Shown piece by piece: positions 8,925-17,553 of a stretch of 64,000 nt of DNA. The notes under the pieces were generated by a model. That model worked only from the letters and a program-made list of their open reading frames with translations, was not told the DNA's origin and did not search any database. Origin of the DNA: Tropicibacter alexandrii (GTDB taxonomy: Bacteria > Pseudomonadota > Alphaproteobacteria > Rhodobacterales > Rhodobacteraceae). The DNA lies in assembly GCF_003667315.2 (NCBI RefSeq), contig NZ_RCTZ02000008.1, forward strand, positions 62,001-126,000, written 5' to 3'. Position numbers and translations under genes: made by a program. Positions within the stretch are counted from its first letter, which is position 1; every line of letters begins with the position of its first letter.

Positions 8925-9305
8925 TTGATTGAGGTAACGTACCTCGCGCCGACCGAACGGCCGCAGATGGACCCGGAACAGATCGAAACCTTGTGTGTCG
9001 ATCTCGGGCCATATGCGGCCGAGGACGTCGTCTGTCGCGCGATGGAAGAGCTGGCTCAACGCTTGTGCCAGCTTCAGGAGATGGCCCTGAAGGGCCCTCG
9101 CGAGGACCTGCACAAGGGGTTGCGTGCGCTGGCGGCGATTGCCGATCAGATCGGCATGTGCTCACTGGCGCGGGTCGCGCATGACGTGATGAACTGCATC
9201 GAATTCGGTGACCGGGTGGCGGAGGCCGCCTGCATGGCGCGCCTGTCGCGCATGGGCGAACGGTCCTTGACCGCGATGTGGGACCTCAACGAGTTCAGCG
9301 TGTAA
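8925..9305 (+). CDS. conserved Rhodobacteraceae-type protein of unknown function
   Basis: A 126-residue, mainly helical, Cys-containing acidic protein (MIEVTYLAPTERPQMDPEQ ... EDVVCRAMEELAQRL ... IADQIGMCSLARVAHDVMNCI). The spacing of the helices (ARVAHDV) is reminiscent of histidine-phosphotransfer four-helix bundles, but this is only a visual impression. The start is a TTG at 8925 following GGGGTGA; an ATG at 8967 is the alternative. It lies 74 bases before the aminopeptidase gene on the same strand. I recall similar small proteins in roseobacters but cannot name a function. Confidence 0.65.
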   Translation: MIEVTYLAPTERPQMDPEQIETLCVDLGPYAAEDVVCRAMEELAQRLCQLQEMALKGPREDLHKGLRALAAIADQIGMCSLARVAHDVMNCIEFGDRVAEAACMARLSRMGERSLTAMWDLNEFSV

Positions 9306-9379
9306 TCGCTCGCAGGTGGCTCTTGCAGCGGGGCGTGCGACGGCTAGGGTAACGGCAAAGCTTGAGATGAGGCCTTGCC

Positions 9380-10762
9380 ATGACCCTGACCTTCGCCGCC
9401 GCCGATGCGGACGCCCTTCCTCTGCACGTGCTGGAACCGGACGCCGTCGAGACGTGGCTCGACGGTCAGGACGACAGGACCCGTGCCTGGGTCAAGGCGA
9501 GCGGTTTTTCCGGCGGGATCGGGGCTGGTCTGATGATCCCGGGCGCCGATGGCGCTCCGGTCGCGGCGCTTGCTGGCTATGGCACGGTGGCGCAGCGTGC
9601 GCGCGTGCGCTTTGCGCTGTGCGCCGCTTTGCCCGCGCTCGCCGAGGGCAGCTATCGCGTCGCCAGCGGTTTGCCCGAAACGGATGCGGAGCGCGAAGCG
9701 CTGGGCTGGCTGCTGTCGCTATATGCCTTCGAACGTTACAGAAAATCGCCCGCTCCAGCCAAAACGTTGGTCGCGCCCGACGGTGTCGATGCGGCGCGGC
9801 TGGAAATCCTCGCCCAAAGCGAGGCTCTGTCGCGCGACCTGATCAACACGCCCGCCGCCGACATGGGGCCGGACGCGCTTGAAAAGGCGGTGCGTGACCT
9901 TGCCTACCGGCTCGGTGGCCGCGTCGAGGTGATCAAGGGCGACGATCTTCTCGCACAGAATTTCCCCATGATCCACGCGGTGGGTCGCGCGGGGCCACAG
10001 GCGCCGCGGCTGATCGACCTGCGCTGGGGCGACACCGGGCCAAAGCTGACTCTGGTCGGCAAGGGCGTGTGTTTCGACACCGGAGGTCTGAACCTCAAAC
10101 CCGGCTCTTCGATGGGCCTGATGAAAAAGGACATGGGCGGCGCGGCCAACACCATCGGCCTCGCCCGCGCGATCATGGCCCTGAAACTGCCGGTGCAACT
10201 GCGCCTGCTGATCCCGGCGGTGGAAAACAGTGTTTCCACGGACAGCTTTCGCCCCGGCGACATTCTGACCTCGCGCAAGGGGCTGACGGTCGAGATCAAC
10301 AATACCGATGCCGAGGGGCGTCTCGTTTTGGCGGATGCGCTGACTTACGCCGCCGAGGACGCGCCCGATTTCATGTTGTCCATGGCCACCTTGACCGGGG
10401 CCGCGCGCGTGGCCGTGGGGCCGGATCTCGCGCCTTACTATACCGATGACGACACTTTTGCCGAGGCGTTGACGCTAGGCGCCAAAGCCGGGGCCGATCC
10501 GGTCTGGCGCATGCCCTTCCACGACCCCTATGAGACGATGATCGAACCGGGCATCGCTGATCTGGACAACGCGCCCTCGGGTGGCTTTGCCGGGTCGATC
10601 ACCGCCGCGCTGTTCCTGCGCCGTTTTGTTGGCGAGACGCGCTATGCGCATTTTGACATCTACGCCTGGCAACCCTCGGCGGCCCCGGGCCGATCCAAAG
10701 GCGGTCTCTGGCAAGGCCCCCGCGCGATCCTGAACGCGCTGCCGCAGGTGCTGGATCTGTAG
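9380..10762 (+). CDS. M17 family leucyl aminopeptidase
   Basis: A 460-residue cytosolic metallopeptidase. The C-terminal catalytic domain holds the M17 signature NTDAEGRLVLADAL and the metal/substrate motif VGKGVCFDTGGLNLKP, followed by MKKDMGGAA. It removes N-terminal amino acids from peptides using two metal ions. The N-terminal domain is shorter and more divergent than in PepA, as in the alphaproteobacterial branch of the family. Its TAG stop is directly abutted by the ATG of the NlpC/P60 gene, implying translational coupling of two peptide-degrading enzymes. Confidence 0.93.
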   Translation: MTLTFAAADADALPLHVLEPDAVETWLDGQDDRTRAWVKASGFSGGIGAGLMIPGADGAPVAALAGYGTVAQRARVRFALCAALPALAEGSYRVASGLPETDAEREALGWLLSLYAFERYRKSPAPAKTLVAPDGVDAARLEILAQSEALSRDLINTPAADMGPDALEKAVRDLAYRLGGRVEVIKGDDLLAQNFPMIHAVGRAGPQAPRLIDLRWGDTGPKLTLVGKGVCFDTGGLNLKPGSSMGLMKKDMGGAANTIGLARAIMALKLPVQLRLLIPAVENSVSTDSFRPGDILTSRKGLTVEINNTDAEGRLVLADALTYAAEDAPDFMLSMATLTGAARVAVGPDLAPYYTDDDTFAEALTLGAKAGADPVWRMPFHDPYETMIEPGIADLDNAPSGGFAGSITAALFLRRFVGETRYAHFDIYAWQPSAAPGRSKGGLWQGPRAILNALPQVLDL

Positions 10763-11668
10763 ATGGACCGGCGGCTGACTCCTGCAAACGGTCACGTTGC
10801 GCACGTGTCCCTGAAGGGACAAGTCGAGGCAGATCACTTTGTCGATGGGACGCCCGCCACGATTGCGGGCTTCAATGCCCAATTGCAATCGGCTCCGCGT
10901 CATGACGCGCCGCTGCTGCGTGAGCTGCTCACGGGCGACCGGGTATTGGTGCTTGAGCGGCGGGATGGCCACGCCTTCGTGGTGTCCGACAAGGATGGAT
11001 ATGTTGGCTGGGTTCCGTACTGGACGCTGTGTGCGGCGCCATTGCCACCGGCGACACATCTTGTCGTCACTCGCGCAACGCATGCCTATTCCCGCCCAGA
11101 AATAAAACGGTCGATTGACGCCAGATATTTGTCGCTTGGATCGCGCTTGAGGGTCCTCGAGGAAGGGGATGTCTTTGCGCAAATCGATTATCCCACCCAT
11201 TGGGAAGACGGTAATGACCATCATCCGGTCGAGCCGTGCTTTGTCCCGAAAGCCCATCTGCGCCCGCTCGATCAGCCAGAAACCGACCCCGTCGCCGTTG
11301 CCGAGCGCCTGCTCGGCACGCCTTATCTATGGGGGGGCAACACCGCATTCGGCATCGATTGCTCGGGCCTAGTCCAGATCGCGCTGCTGGCCTGCGGGCA
11401 AGACTGCCCGGGCGACAGCGACCTGCAGCAGGCGCATTTTCCCGCCGCTTCGACGCCCGATTACCAACGCGGCGACCTGCTCTTTTGGAGGGGCCATGTC
11501 GCCTGGGTCGCCGACCCTGACACCCTGCTTCATGCCAACGCCCACCACATGGCCGTCGCTTATGAGCCGATCGCGGACGCCATCGCCCGCATCCAAACCC
11601 AAGGCGATGGTCCGGTCACGTTTCACGCCCGTCCGCACCTTCTTCGGTTCCCAAATACCTCGGGGTGA
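10763..11668 (+). CDS. NlpC/P60 family peptidase (C40) with SH3-like N-terminal domains
   Basis: A 301-residue protein without a signal peptide. The N-terminal half (to about residue 165) contains two bacterial SH3-like segments (GDRVLVLERRDGHAFVVSDKDGYVGWV and LSLGSRLRVLEEGDVFAQI). The C-terminal NlpC/P60 domain has the catalytic cysteine C200 in GIDCSGL, H245 in WRGHVAWV and a third polar position in HANAHH near 257-261. The fold cleaves gamma-D-Glu-diaminoacyl bonds; a cytosolic member next to a leucyl aminopeptidase suggests recycling of murein peptides. Its last codons and TGA stop lie inside the intergenic repeat at 11651. Confidence 0.9.
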   Translation: MDRRLTPANGHVAHVSLKGQVEADHFVDGTPATIAGFNAQLQSAPRHDAPLLRELLTGDRVLVLERRDGHAFVVSDKDGYVGWVPYWTLCAAPLPPATHLVVTRATHAYSRPEIKRSIDARYLSLGSRLRVLEEGDVFAQIDYPTHWEDGNDHHPVEPCFVPKAHLRPLDQPETDPVAVAERLLGTPYLWGGNTAFGIDCSGLVQIALLACGQDCPGDSDLQQAHFPAASTPDYQRGDLLFWRGHVAWVADPDTLLHANAHHMAVAYEPIADAIARIQTQGDGPVTFHARPHLLRFPNTSG

Positions 11669-11695
11669 GGCCAAAGGCCGAGGGGCAGAGCCCCT
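11651..11695 (+). repeat. Rhodobacteraceae-type intergenic palindromic repeat, copy 1
   Basis: The element reads CAAATACCTCGGGGTGAGG, CC, AAAGG, CCGAGGGGCAGAGCCCCT. It contains two short stems (CTCGGGG ... CCGAGGGG and GGGGCAGAGCCCC). A second copy with compensating changes is at 39486. It overlaps the last six codons of the upstream peptidase gene and may act as its terminator. Confidence 0.7.
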
Positions 11696-11713
11696 TCAAC
11701 AGAAAGGCACAAG

Positions 11714-12670
11714 ATGACTTCTGACAGTTTCTTCCATCCGGTCTCCGGCTTCGACCTGCCCCGCTTCGCCGGGGTCCCCAGCTTCATGCGGCTGCCCGTC
11801 GTCCAGCCGGATCATCCCCGTTTCAAGGATGTGCAGGTCGGGCTTGTCGGCGTGCCGTGGGACAGCGGGACGACCAACCGTCCCGGCCCGCGCCACGGCC
11901 CGCGCCAGTTGCGCGACGCCTCGACCATGATCCGCGCCCAGCATGCGGTGACCGGCAAACGCCCCTTCGAGACGGTGAATTGCGCCGACCTCGGCGATGT
12001 CGGCCCGAACCCGGCCGATATTCAGGACAGCATGGCCCGGATCACGGCCTTCTACGACCGGCTGCATGCCAACGCCATCCGCCCCCTGACGGCGGGCGGC
12101 GATCACCTGACCTCGCTGCCGATCCTGCGTGCATTGGCCAAACAGCCCCTTGGCATGGTCCATTTCGACAGCCACACCGACCTGTTCCACTCCTATTTCG
12201 GCGGCACGATGTATACCCATGGCACGCCCTTCCGCCGCGCCGTCGAAGAAGGTCTGCTCGACCCGAAACGCGTCATCCAGATCGGTATCCGCGGCACGAT
12301 GTATGACAGCGAAGACCGCGACTTTGCCAAGGCCGAGGGCATTCGGATCGTCACTATCGAGGACTTCTTTGCGCGCGGGGTCGAGGATGTCATGGCCGAG
12401 GCGCGCGAGGTCGTGGGCACCCAGCCGACCTATGTCAGCTACGACATCGACTTCGTCGATCCGACCTTTGCCCCCGGCACCGGCACGCCCGAGGTTGGCG
12501 GTCCTAACAGCTATCAAGCGCTTCAGGTCTGCCGCGAACTCGAAGGGCTGAACATCGTCGGGGCCGATCTGGTCGAGGTCTCGCCACCTTTCGACGCCTC
12601 GGGGGGCACCGCGTTCCTCGGTGTGTCGATCATGTTCGAATTGCTGTGCGCCATGGTCGACGGCGCGTAG
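11714..12670 (+). CDS. agmatinase-like ureohydrolase (arginase family)
   Basis: A 318-residue binuclear manganese ureohydrolase. Metal ligands are visible in GGDHLTS (H131), HFDSHTDLF (D152, H154, D156) and SYDIDFVDP (D244, D246). The second motif reads DSHTD rather than the common DAHxD, as in some agmatinase and guanidino-acid hydrolase relatives. The enzyme would hydrolyse agmatine or another guanidino compound to urea plus an amine. It is alone, with an AGAAAGG site before the ATG. The exact substrate is not determined by sequence alone. Confidence 0.88.
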   Translation: MTSDSFFHPVSGFDLPRFAGVPSFMRLPVVQPDHPRFKDVQVGLVGVPWDSGTTNRPGPRHGPRQLRDASTMIRAQHAVTGKRPFETVNCADLGDVGPNPADIQDSMARITAFYDRLHANAIRPLTAGGDHLTSLPILRALAKQPLGMVHFDSHTDLFHSYFGGTMYTHGTPFRRAVEEGLLDPKRVIQIGIRGTMYDSEDRDFAKAEGIRIVTIEDFFARGVEDVMAEAREVVGTQPTYVSYDIDFVDPTFAPGTGTPEVGGPNSYQALQVCRELEGLNIVGADLVEVSPPFDASGGTAFLGVSIMFELLCAMVDGA

Positions 12671-12693
12671 GTCGGGGCTGTGTCCCGACCCGC

Positions 12694-13035
12694 CTAGTCC
12701 ACCGGACGGATCAGTTTGCGCTCCAGTACTCGCAACACGGTGCCCAGGTCATGGCCACGTTTCAGAACCTGCCCCTCCATCCCGAATACCGCGTATTCCC
12801 CTTGCTTCTGCCGAAGCTTGGGGCGTTTCTCGATCCGGTACAGGGGGTTTTCGGCGGTCCGGCGAAACACGGAAAACACGGCGACATCCCGCAAGGTGGA
12901 AATGCCGTAATCCCGCCATTCGCCTGCGGCGACCATACGCCCGTATAACTGCATGATGGGGCCAAGCTCGGTCCGGTGGAAGGCCACCACCTGATCAGGG
13001 CCAGATTTGCCGGGAAAGGGCGTGAGGCTGTTCAT
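12694..13035 (-). CDS. DUF2794 domain-containing protein
   Basis: A 113-residue protein starting MNSLTPFPGKSGPDQVVAFHRTEL, with the DUF2794 core F-R-EL--I---YGRMVAAGEWRDYGI and the C-terminal RVLERKLIRPVD. The family is widespread in alphaproteobacteria and its function is unknown. The frame is open for 50 more codons upstream, but these overlap the preceding PaaX gene and look non-coding. It lies 31 bases downstream of paaX on the same strand, so cotranscription is possible. Confidence 0.88.
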   Translation of the reverse strand: MNSLTPFPGKSGPDQVVAFHRTELGPIMQLYGRMVAAGEWRDYGISTLRDVAVFSVFRRTAENPLYRIEKRPKLRQKQGEYAVFGMEGQVLKRGHDLGTVLRVLERKLIRPVD

Positions 13036-13066
13036 ACCCACAGAGTTGCGCCGAACCCTTAATAAA

Positions 13067-13858
13067 TCAAGTAGATTGCAGCGGAGTGAAGCGGATCGCG
13101 ACGCTGGCATCCGCTTTTGGCATCGCGGCCATGTCCGCCTCGGCCCTGTCGAGCCAGTTTTCCGCCAAGGGCGACAGGCGGGCATAGGTCACCGCCACCG
13201 CGCCATGCAGGTCGCGCGGTTCCAGCCCGGCGGGCATCAGTTCCATCGGCACCTCCGGCCAGCGCAACACCAGTCGTCGCCAGCGATGCACCAAGAGCAG
13301 GCGCGCGGCGGCCGCGTCCAGCGGGGTGTCCGGCACCTCGGACAAGCTGCGCAGATCGGCGGCCAGCCGCTCGATTGCCAGACGGTGATCGGGGGGCAGC
13401 CCCTCCCAGACCTCGGGGCCCGGCTGCAAGGCCCCGGCCAGGCGCACCCCCTTGGCCGCGACATCCCCGGGTAGCAGCGACCCGCCCGCCAAGGGCAAGC
13501 CCCCGGGCACCTCGCGCGGCGTGAATGTCCAGACCGGAACGGGGCCGGGGCGTGGCGGCGCATAGATGCGCAGGGTGGCGGGGCCGAACTCCTTCTGGCC
13601 ACGCGCGGTCAGGGTGTAGCTCGACGTGCGCCCCTCGCGGCGGCTGGTCACCCAGCCATCCGCCGACAACCGCGACAGGGCGGTGCGCAGCGCGCCCCCC
13701 TCGATGCCCACGCGCCCCAGCAGGCGCCCCAGCCGCGCGGTGGAAATCCGTCCGCCCCTCGGCTGGACCATGTCGCCAAAGACGGTGATGACCAGCGACC
13801 AGATGCGGGGGCGGCCTTCGGCATTCAAATTCGCGATGAGAGGGGATAATCTGTCCAT
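13067..13858 (-). CDS. PaaX family transcriptional regulator
   Basis: A 263-residue PaaX-like repressor. The N-terminal winged helix (about residues 17-85, SLVITVFGDMVQPRGGRIST then ALRTALSRLSADGWV) is followed by the PaaX middle and C-terminal domains. The archetype represses phenylacetate catabolism using phenylacetyl-CoA as inducer, but no paa genes are in this window, so its regulon here is unknown. It is divergent from rpsJ, with about 190 bases between. ATG 13858 is chosen because MDRLSPLIANLNAEGRPRIWSLV matches the family start. Confidence 0.88.
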   Translation of the reverse strand: MDRLSPLIANLNAEGRPRIWSLVITVFGDMVQPRGGRISTARLGRLLGRVGIEGGALRTALSRLSADGWVTSRREGRTSSYTLTARGQKEFGPATLRIYAPPRPGPVPVWTFTPREVPGGLPLAGGSLLPGDVAAKGVRLAGALQPGPEVWEGLPPDHRLAIERLAADLRSLSEVPDTPLDAAAARLLLVHRWRRLVLRWPEVPMELMPAGLEPRDLHGAVAVTYARLSPLAENWLDRAEADMAAMPKADASVAIRFTPLQST

Positions 13859-13906
13859 GCTTGGACAATACCGCCTGCGCCTGCGCGAACAATCTCGATA
13901 ACGCCC

Positions 13907-13935
13907 TTGCCACCCCCAACCTGCACCGCTATAGG
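13907..13935 (+). promoter_or_regulatory. sigma70-type promoter of the S10 operon
   Basis: TTGCCA and TATAGG are spaced exactly 17 bases, about 120 bases upstream of rpsJ. The same architecture recurs before rpmC and rplO, which supports it. Confidence 0.6.
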
Positions 13936-13961
13936 GCGCGGGTTCCCGAAGGGGACATGAG

Positions 13962-13979
13962 GGCGGGGTGATTCCCGCC
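13962..13979 (+). promoter_or_regulatory. leader hairpin before rpsJ
   Basis: GGCGGG, a six-base loop and CCCGCC form a hairpin followed by TTCT, lying between the presumed transcription start and rpsJ. A second short inverted repeat (GATGG ... CCATC) follows near 14002. It could be an r-protein leader or a weak attenuator; the function is inferred from position only. Confidence 0.3.
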
Positions 13980-14052
13980 TTCTAGGTTCGATGAGGGTGT
14001 GCGATGGTCGCCCATCCTCCTCTCAACCTCAATGCCAATGAAGGTATGTTCA

Positions 14053-14358
14053 ATGAACCAGAACATCCGTATCCGGCTCAAGGCGTTTGATTACCGCGTG
14101 CTCGATGCCAGCACTCAGGAAATCGTCAACACCGCCAAGCGCACCGGCGCCACCGTTCGTGGTCCGATCCCGCTGCCGAACAAGATCGAGAAATTCACCG
14201 TTCTGCGTGGTCCGCACGTCAACAAGAAGTCGCGTGACCAGTTCGAGATCCGTACGCACAAGCGTATGCTCGACATCGTCGATCCGACCCCGCAGACCGT
14301 AGACGCCCTCATGAAGCTCGACCTCGCCGCCGGCGTTGACGTCGAGATCAAGGTATAA
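14053..14358 (+). CDS. rpsJ: 30S ribosomal protein S10
   Basis: The 101-residue protein ([21 protein letters not shown]) has the normal S10 length and sequence, including the loop [25 protein letters not shown]. It sits in the 30S head and doubles as NusE in antitermination. The frame is open 18 codons upstream, but ATG 14053 gives the family start. It opens the S10 operon. The tuf gene that often precedes rpsJ in proteobacteria is absent here; paaX is the upstream neighbour. Confidence 0.98.
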   Translation: MNQNIRIRLKAFDYRVLDASTQEIVNTAKRTGATVRGPIPLPNKIEKFTVLRGPHVNKKSRDQFEIRTHKRMLDIVDPTPQTVDALMKLDLAAGVDVEIKV

Positions 14359-14370
14359 GGAGGGTTTGCC

Positions 14371-15213
14371 ATGCTGCGTTCCGGAGTGATCGCAAAGAAG
14401 ATCGGCATGACTCGTCTTTTCATGGAAGACGGCAAGCAGATCCCCGTGACCGTGCTTCAGCTGGACAAGCTGCAAGTGGTCGCACAGCGCACCGATGACA
14501 AGGACGGCTACACCGCCGTTCAGCTTGGTGCTGGCACAGCCAAGGCAAAGCGCACGTCCCAAGCGATGCGCGGCCATTTCGCCGCCGCCAACGTGGAACC
14601 CAAGCGCAAGGTCGCCGAGTTCCGTGTCGACGCCGACGCGATGATCAATGTCGGTGAGGAAATCACCGCCGATCATTACTTCGAAGGCCAGTTCGTCGAC
14701 GTTGCGGGCACCACCATCGGTAAAGGTTTTGCCGGTGCGATGAAGCGCCACAACTTCGGTGGTCTGCGCGCCACGCACGGTGTGTCCATTTCGCACCGTT
14801 CGCACGGTTCGACCGGTCAGTGTCAGGACCCGGGCAAGGTGTTCAAGGGCAAGAAGATGGCCGGCCACATGGGTGCCGTTCGTGTCACCACGCAGAACCT
14901 GCAGGTCGTCAAGACCGACGCAGACCGTGGTCTGATCATGATCAAGGGTGCCGTGCCGGGTTCCAAGGGTGGCTGGGTGACCGTCAAGGACGCCGTCAAG
15001 AAGCCGTTCCCCGAGAACGCGATTCTGCCCGCCGCGCTGAAGTCCGCCGCTGAAGAAGCCGCGAAAGCCGCCGAAGAGGCAGCCGCCGCAGCAGCAGCCG
15101 AGGCCGAAGCAGAAGCCAAGCGTCTCGCCGAAGAGCAGGCCGCCGCCGAAGCCGAAGCGTTGAAAGCAGCCGAGGCTGAAATCGAGGCCGAGAAGAAGGA
15201 AGGCGAAGAATGA
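14371..15213 (+). CDS. rplC: 50S ribosomal protein L3 with an Ala/Glu-rich C-terminal extension
   Basis: A 280-residue L3, compared with about 209 in E. coli. The core ([17 protein letters not shown] to about residue 210) is complete, including the [27 protein letters not shown] loop that approaches the peptidyl-transferase centre. From about residue 216 the protein continues as a highly charged, alanine- and glutamate-rich tail ([15 protein letters not shown] and similar) predicted to be one long helix or coiled coil. L3 is an early-assembly protein of the 50S subunit. Its stop overlaps the rplD ATG by 4 bases. Confidence 0.97.
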   Translation: MLRSGVIAKKIGMTRLFMEDGKQIPVTVLQLDKLQVVAQRTDDKDGYTAVQLGAGTAKAKRTSQAMRGHFAAANVEPKRKVAEFRVDADAMINVGEEITADHYFEGQFVDVAGTTIGKGFAGAMKRHNFGGLRATHGVSISHRSHGSTGQCQDPGKVFKGKKMAGHMGAVRVTTQNLQVVKTDADRGLIMIKGAVPGSKGGWVTVKDAVKKPFPENAILPAALKSAAEEAAKAAEEAAAAAAAEAEAEAKRLAEEQAAAEAEALKAAEAEIEAEKKEGEE

Positions 15214-15827
15214 AACTCGACGTCATCAAACTCGACGGCGGGGCCGCCGGTTCGGTCGACCTGACCGACGAGATCTTCGATCTCGAGCCGCGTGCGGACA
15301 TCCTGCACCGCGTCGTCCGCTGGCAGCGCAACAAGGCGCAGGCCGGCACTCACAAGGTCAAGACCCGGTCCGAAGTGTCCTACTCGACCAAGAAGATCTA
15401 TCGCCAGAAGGGCACCGGCGGCGCACGCCACGGCTCCCGAAAGGCGCCGATCTTCCGCAAGGGTGGTATCTACAAGGGGCCGACCCCGCGGAGCCACGCC
15501 CACGACCTGCCCAAGAAGGTCCGCGCGCTCGGCCTGCGTATGGCTTTGTCTGCCAAGGCAAAGACCGGCTCGCTGGTGATCATCGAGAACGTGGACACCG
15601 ACGGAAAGACCAAGACCTTGGCCAGCCAGGTCAAGGCTCTGGGCTGGAAGCGCGCGCTGATCATCGATGGGGCATCCGTGAACGAAGGTTTCGCTCAGGC
15701 TGCTCGCAACATCGAAGGTCTGGACGTGCTGCCCTCGATGGGCGCGAATGTCTATGACATCCTCAAGCGTGACACCCTGGTGATCACGAAGGCGGGTGTC
15801 GAAGCACTGGAGGCTCGACTGAAATGA
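15210..15827 (+). CDS. rplD: 50S ribosomal protein L4
   Basis: A 205-residue L4 ([23 protein letters not shown]), with the extended loop [23 protein letters not shown] that lines the exit tunnel. In gammaproteobacteria L4 also autoregulates its operon; whether it does so here is not shown. It overlaps rplC and rplW by 4 bases each (ATGA), indicating translational coupling. Confidence 0.98.
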   Translation: MKLDVIKLDGGAAGSVDLTDEIFDLEPRADILHRVVRWQRNKAQAGTHKVKTRSEVSYSTKKIYRQKGTGGARHGSRKAPIFRKGGIYKGPTPRSHAHDLPKKVRALGLRMALSAKAKTGSLVIIENVDTDGKTKTLASQVKALGWKRALIIDGASVNEGFAQAARNIEGLDVLPSMGANVYDILKRDTLVITKAGVEALEARLK

Positions 15828-16120
15828 GCGCGAAGGCAGAACATTACGACGTGATCCGCAAGCCGATCATCACCGAGAAATCCACCATGGCGTCCGAGAA
15901 CGGCGCAGTGGTCTTCGAAGTGGCGATCGACGCGGCGAAACCCCAGATCAAGGAGGCCGTTGAAAGCCTCTTTGGTGTGAAGGTGAAGGCGGTCAACACC
16001 ACCATCACCAAGGGCAAGGTCAAGCGCTTCCGCGGCCAACTGGGCAAGCGGCGCGACGTCAAGAAGGCCTATGTCACCCTCGAAGAGGGCAACACGATCG
16101 ACGTATCGACCGGCCTCTGA
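15824..16120 (+). CDS. rplW: 50S ribosomal protein L23
   Basis: A 98-residue L23 ([21 protein letters not shown]), the exit-tunnel protein that docks trigger factor and SRP. Its [23 protein letters not shown] segment is typical. Unlike the usual arrangement, rplB does not follow directly: a terminator and about 1.4 kb containing a foreign-looking gene intervene. Confidence 0.98.
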   Translation: MSAKAEHYDVIRKPIITEKSTMASENGAVVFEVAIDAAKPQIKEAVESLFGVKVKAVNTTITKGKVKRFRGQLGKRRDVKKAYVTLEEGNTIDVSTGL

Positions 16121-16143
16121 TCCTTCGTGGATTTGGAATGAAA

Positions 16144-16169
16144 GGCCCCCGGGAAACCGGGGGTCTTTT
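16144..16169 (+). terminator. Rho-independent terminator after rplW
   Basis: GGCCCCCGG, a short loop and CCGGGGGTC (one G-T pair) run into TTTT, 23 bases past the rplW stop. It ends the first segment of the S10 operon. Confidence 0.8.
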
Positions 16170-16478
16170 GCGTTTTGGGGGTCATCCCTGTCGGACATAG
16201 CTGCGCTGCCTTGCGCGTGTGACCCCACTGCGCGGGATCAAGGGCGATAGCCCGCCGCGCCAGAGCCGACGCGCCCCCAAGCGGCGGCTCTATGGTTAGG
16301 TCCGGGAATGACCTGTGAGGTCCTGCGGATGTGTCGAGATAAAGCGCACCCGCTCCACCGTCAGAGAGCCACCGCGCGCGCCGTCTCTGGCGAGGCTAGC
16401 CGTGGAACTCGCCGGTCGATATTGTGCTGGCTTGTTTTCCCTGTCAGTCTGTTTGGAAATCTATTTTGAGGGCAGGTC
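16170..16478. other. non-coding gap between the rplW terminator and the inserted gene
   Basis: About 310 bases without a convincing gene. A hairpin (GAGCCG ... CGGCGGCTC) lies near 16264-16291. The base composition becomes noticeably more AT-rich from about 16430, just before the inserted gene. No integrase remnant or tRNA was seen. Confidence 0.4.
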
Positions 16479-17285
16479 ATGGATCGGCAGACCCGCAACG
16501 GTTTCGCGTTGGGCCTAGTCGCAGGCATTTCTGTTGCGCTTATACTGCTTCTTTTCGGGCAAAGTCTCTTGGCAACCATTGACTGCGTTTTGATGAATGA
16601 TTGCTCTACGCTTCAACAGCTTTATGGAGTCAGAGGCGGCGATCGGCCAATGTTGCTGCAAAGACTTGTCAGAGCGGAAGACTCATTGGCTCAGTGGCTG
16701 ATTGCGTGCCTCACGCTCGTAGCTACGGCGATAAGCGCGGTGGCAGTTCTTTTGGTGTTGAAGACGTTGAATGTGACGCGGGACACTCTGATCGCCACAC
16801 AGCAAATGAACCTTACTACGCGAAGTATTGGCGAAGTTCAGACGCGTGCCTACATAAGCATAGGTGAGACAGAGGTTAAGATTGACGACACCGAGTGTAG
16901 GATTGACATTGTCATGCGAAATCGTGGCCAGTCACCGGCACGAAGGCTTCGAGTAACGGCTCGCCCAAAAACGTCGCAAAATCCTGAAAGATCCGCGTCA
17001 CTGGTGCCATTTCCAATAGATCGTCGATCAAACGATTTTTCCAGTATATTGGACCTGGGACCTGGTGAGACGTTCCACTTACGGGTTCGGATCCCAATAA
17101 ATGGTAACTCGTCTGAAGTTTGGGATCCCGAAACCTTCGGCTTTTCAGTGACCGCATCTGCAACATATTTTGATATCTACGGTAAGAGGCGGAAACTCGT
17201 CTACTTCGGGTGGATAACTGAATCCCTCTACAAGGCTGGTGAAACGCGTCTGATTAAGGGGAACCGTTTCAATCGAGGGACATAG
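16479..17285 (+). CDS. membrane-anchored protein of unknown function inserted between rplW and rplB
   Basis: A 268-residue protein with two predicted membrane helices, at about residues 9-32 (ALGLVAGISVALILLLFG) and 72-95 (WLIACLTLVATAISAVAVLLVL). A soluble C-terminal domain follows, with a beta-rich look (RAYISIGETEVKI ... IDIVMRNRGQSPARRLRV). The pattern of two N-terminal helices, then QTRAYISI and a domain with N-G-xPAR, is one I associate with scattered hypothetical proteins of mobile or variable regions. It is visibly less GC-rich than the flanking ribosomal genes, suggesting horizontal acquisition. ATG 16479 follows GAGGGCAGG. Function is unknown. Confidence 0.75.
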   Translation: MDRQTRNGFALGLVAGISVALILLLFGQSLLATIDCVLMNDCSTLQQLYGVRGGDRPMLLQRLVRAEDSLAQWLIACLTLVATAISAVAVLLVLKTLNVTRDTLIATQQMNLTTRSIGEVQTRAYISIGETEVKIDDTECRIDIVMRNRGQSPARRLRVTARPKTSQNPERSASLVPFPIDRRSNDFSSILDLGPGETFHLRVRIPINGNSSEVWDPETFGFSVTASATYFDIYGKRRKLVYFGWITESLYKAGETRLIKGNRFNRGT

Positions 17286-17315
17286 GCTGAATAGAAGCTT
17301 GTTTGACGGCTCCCC

Positions 17316-17344
17316 TTGACCCCCCACCGCAAACCCCCTATCAG
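17316..17344 (+). promoter_or_regulatory. possible sigma70 promoter upstream of rplB
   Basis: TTGACC and TATCAG are spaced 17 bases, just after the inserted gene. A transcript from here would meet the hairpin at 17358 almost at once, so this may be a promoter followed by an attenuator, or a chance match. Confidence 0.35.
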
Positions 17345-17357
17345 GCCCCATCGGCCT

Positions 17358-17384
17358 AGCCCCGGGATTCGTTCCGGGGCTTTG
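17358..17384 (+). terminator. terminator hairpin after the inserted gene
   Basis: AGCCCCGG ... CCGGGGCT with an eight-base loop and a short T run. It lies about 70 bases after the stop of the membrane-protein gene and 170 bases before rplB. Confidence 0.65.
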
Positions 17385-17404
17385 CTGTTGTTCTGGCGCC
17401 ACGC

Positions 17405-17460
17405 GTCCCGGGCTTGACCCGGGACCTCTAGGTGGAGGCCCCGGGTCAAGCCCGGGGCGT
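17405..17460. repeat. REP-like inverted repeat upstream of rplB
   Basis: Two inverted arms, GTCCCGGGCTTGACCCGGG and CCCCGGGTCAAGCCCGGGG, surround a short spacer (ACCTCTAGGTGGAGG). The arms are nearly complementary and each is itself partly palindromic. This form of GC-rich repeat is common between genes in alphaproteobacteria. Only one copy is seen in this window. Confidence 0.7.
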
Positions 17461-17553
17461 GGGTCACCCAGCACACAACCCGGGCACCTACGGGGGCCTA
17501 CAACCGAAACCGGCGGGGGTAACCTCGCCAATGCTTACGGAAGACAGAGAAGC

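Noticed and set aside
13999-14052. Longer S10 N-terminus from an upstream ATG
   Set aside because: The additional 18 codons do not match any S10 protein, and [15 protein letters not shown] is the normal family start.
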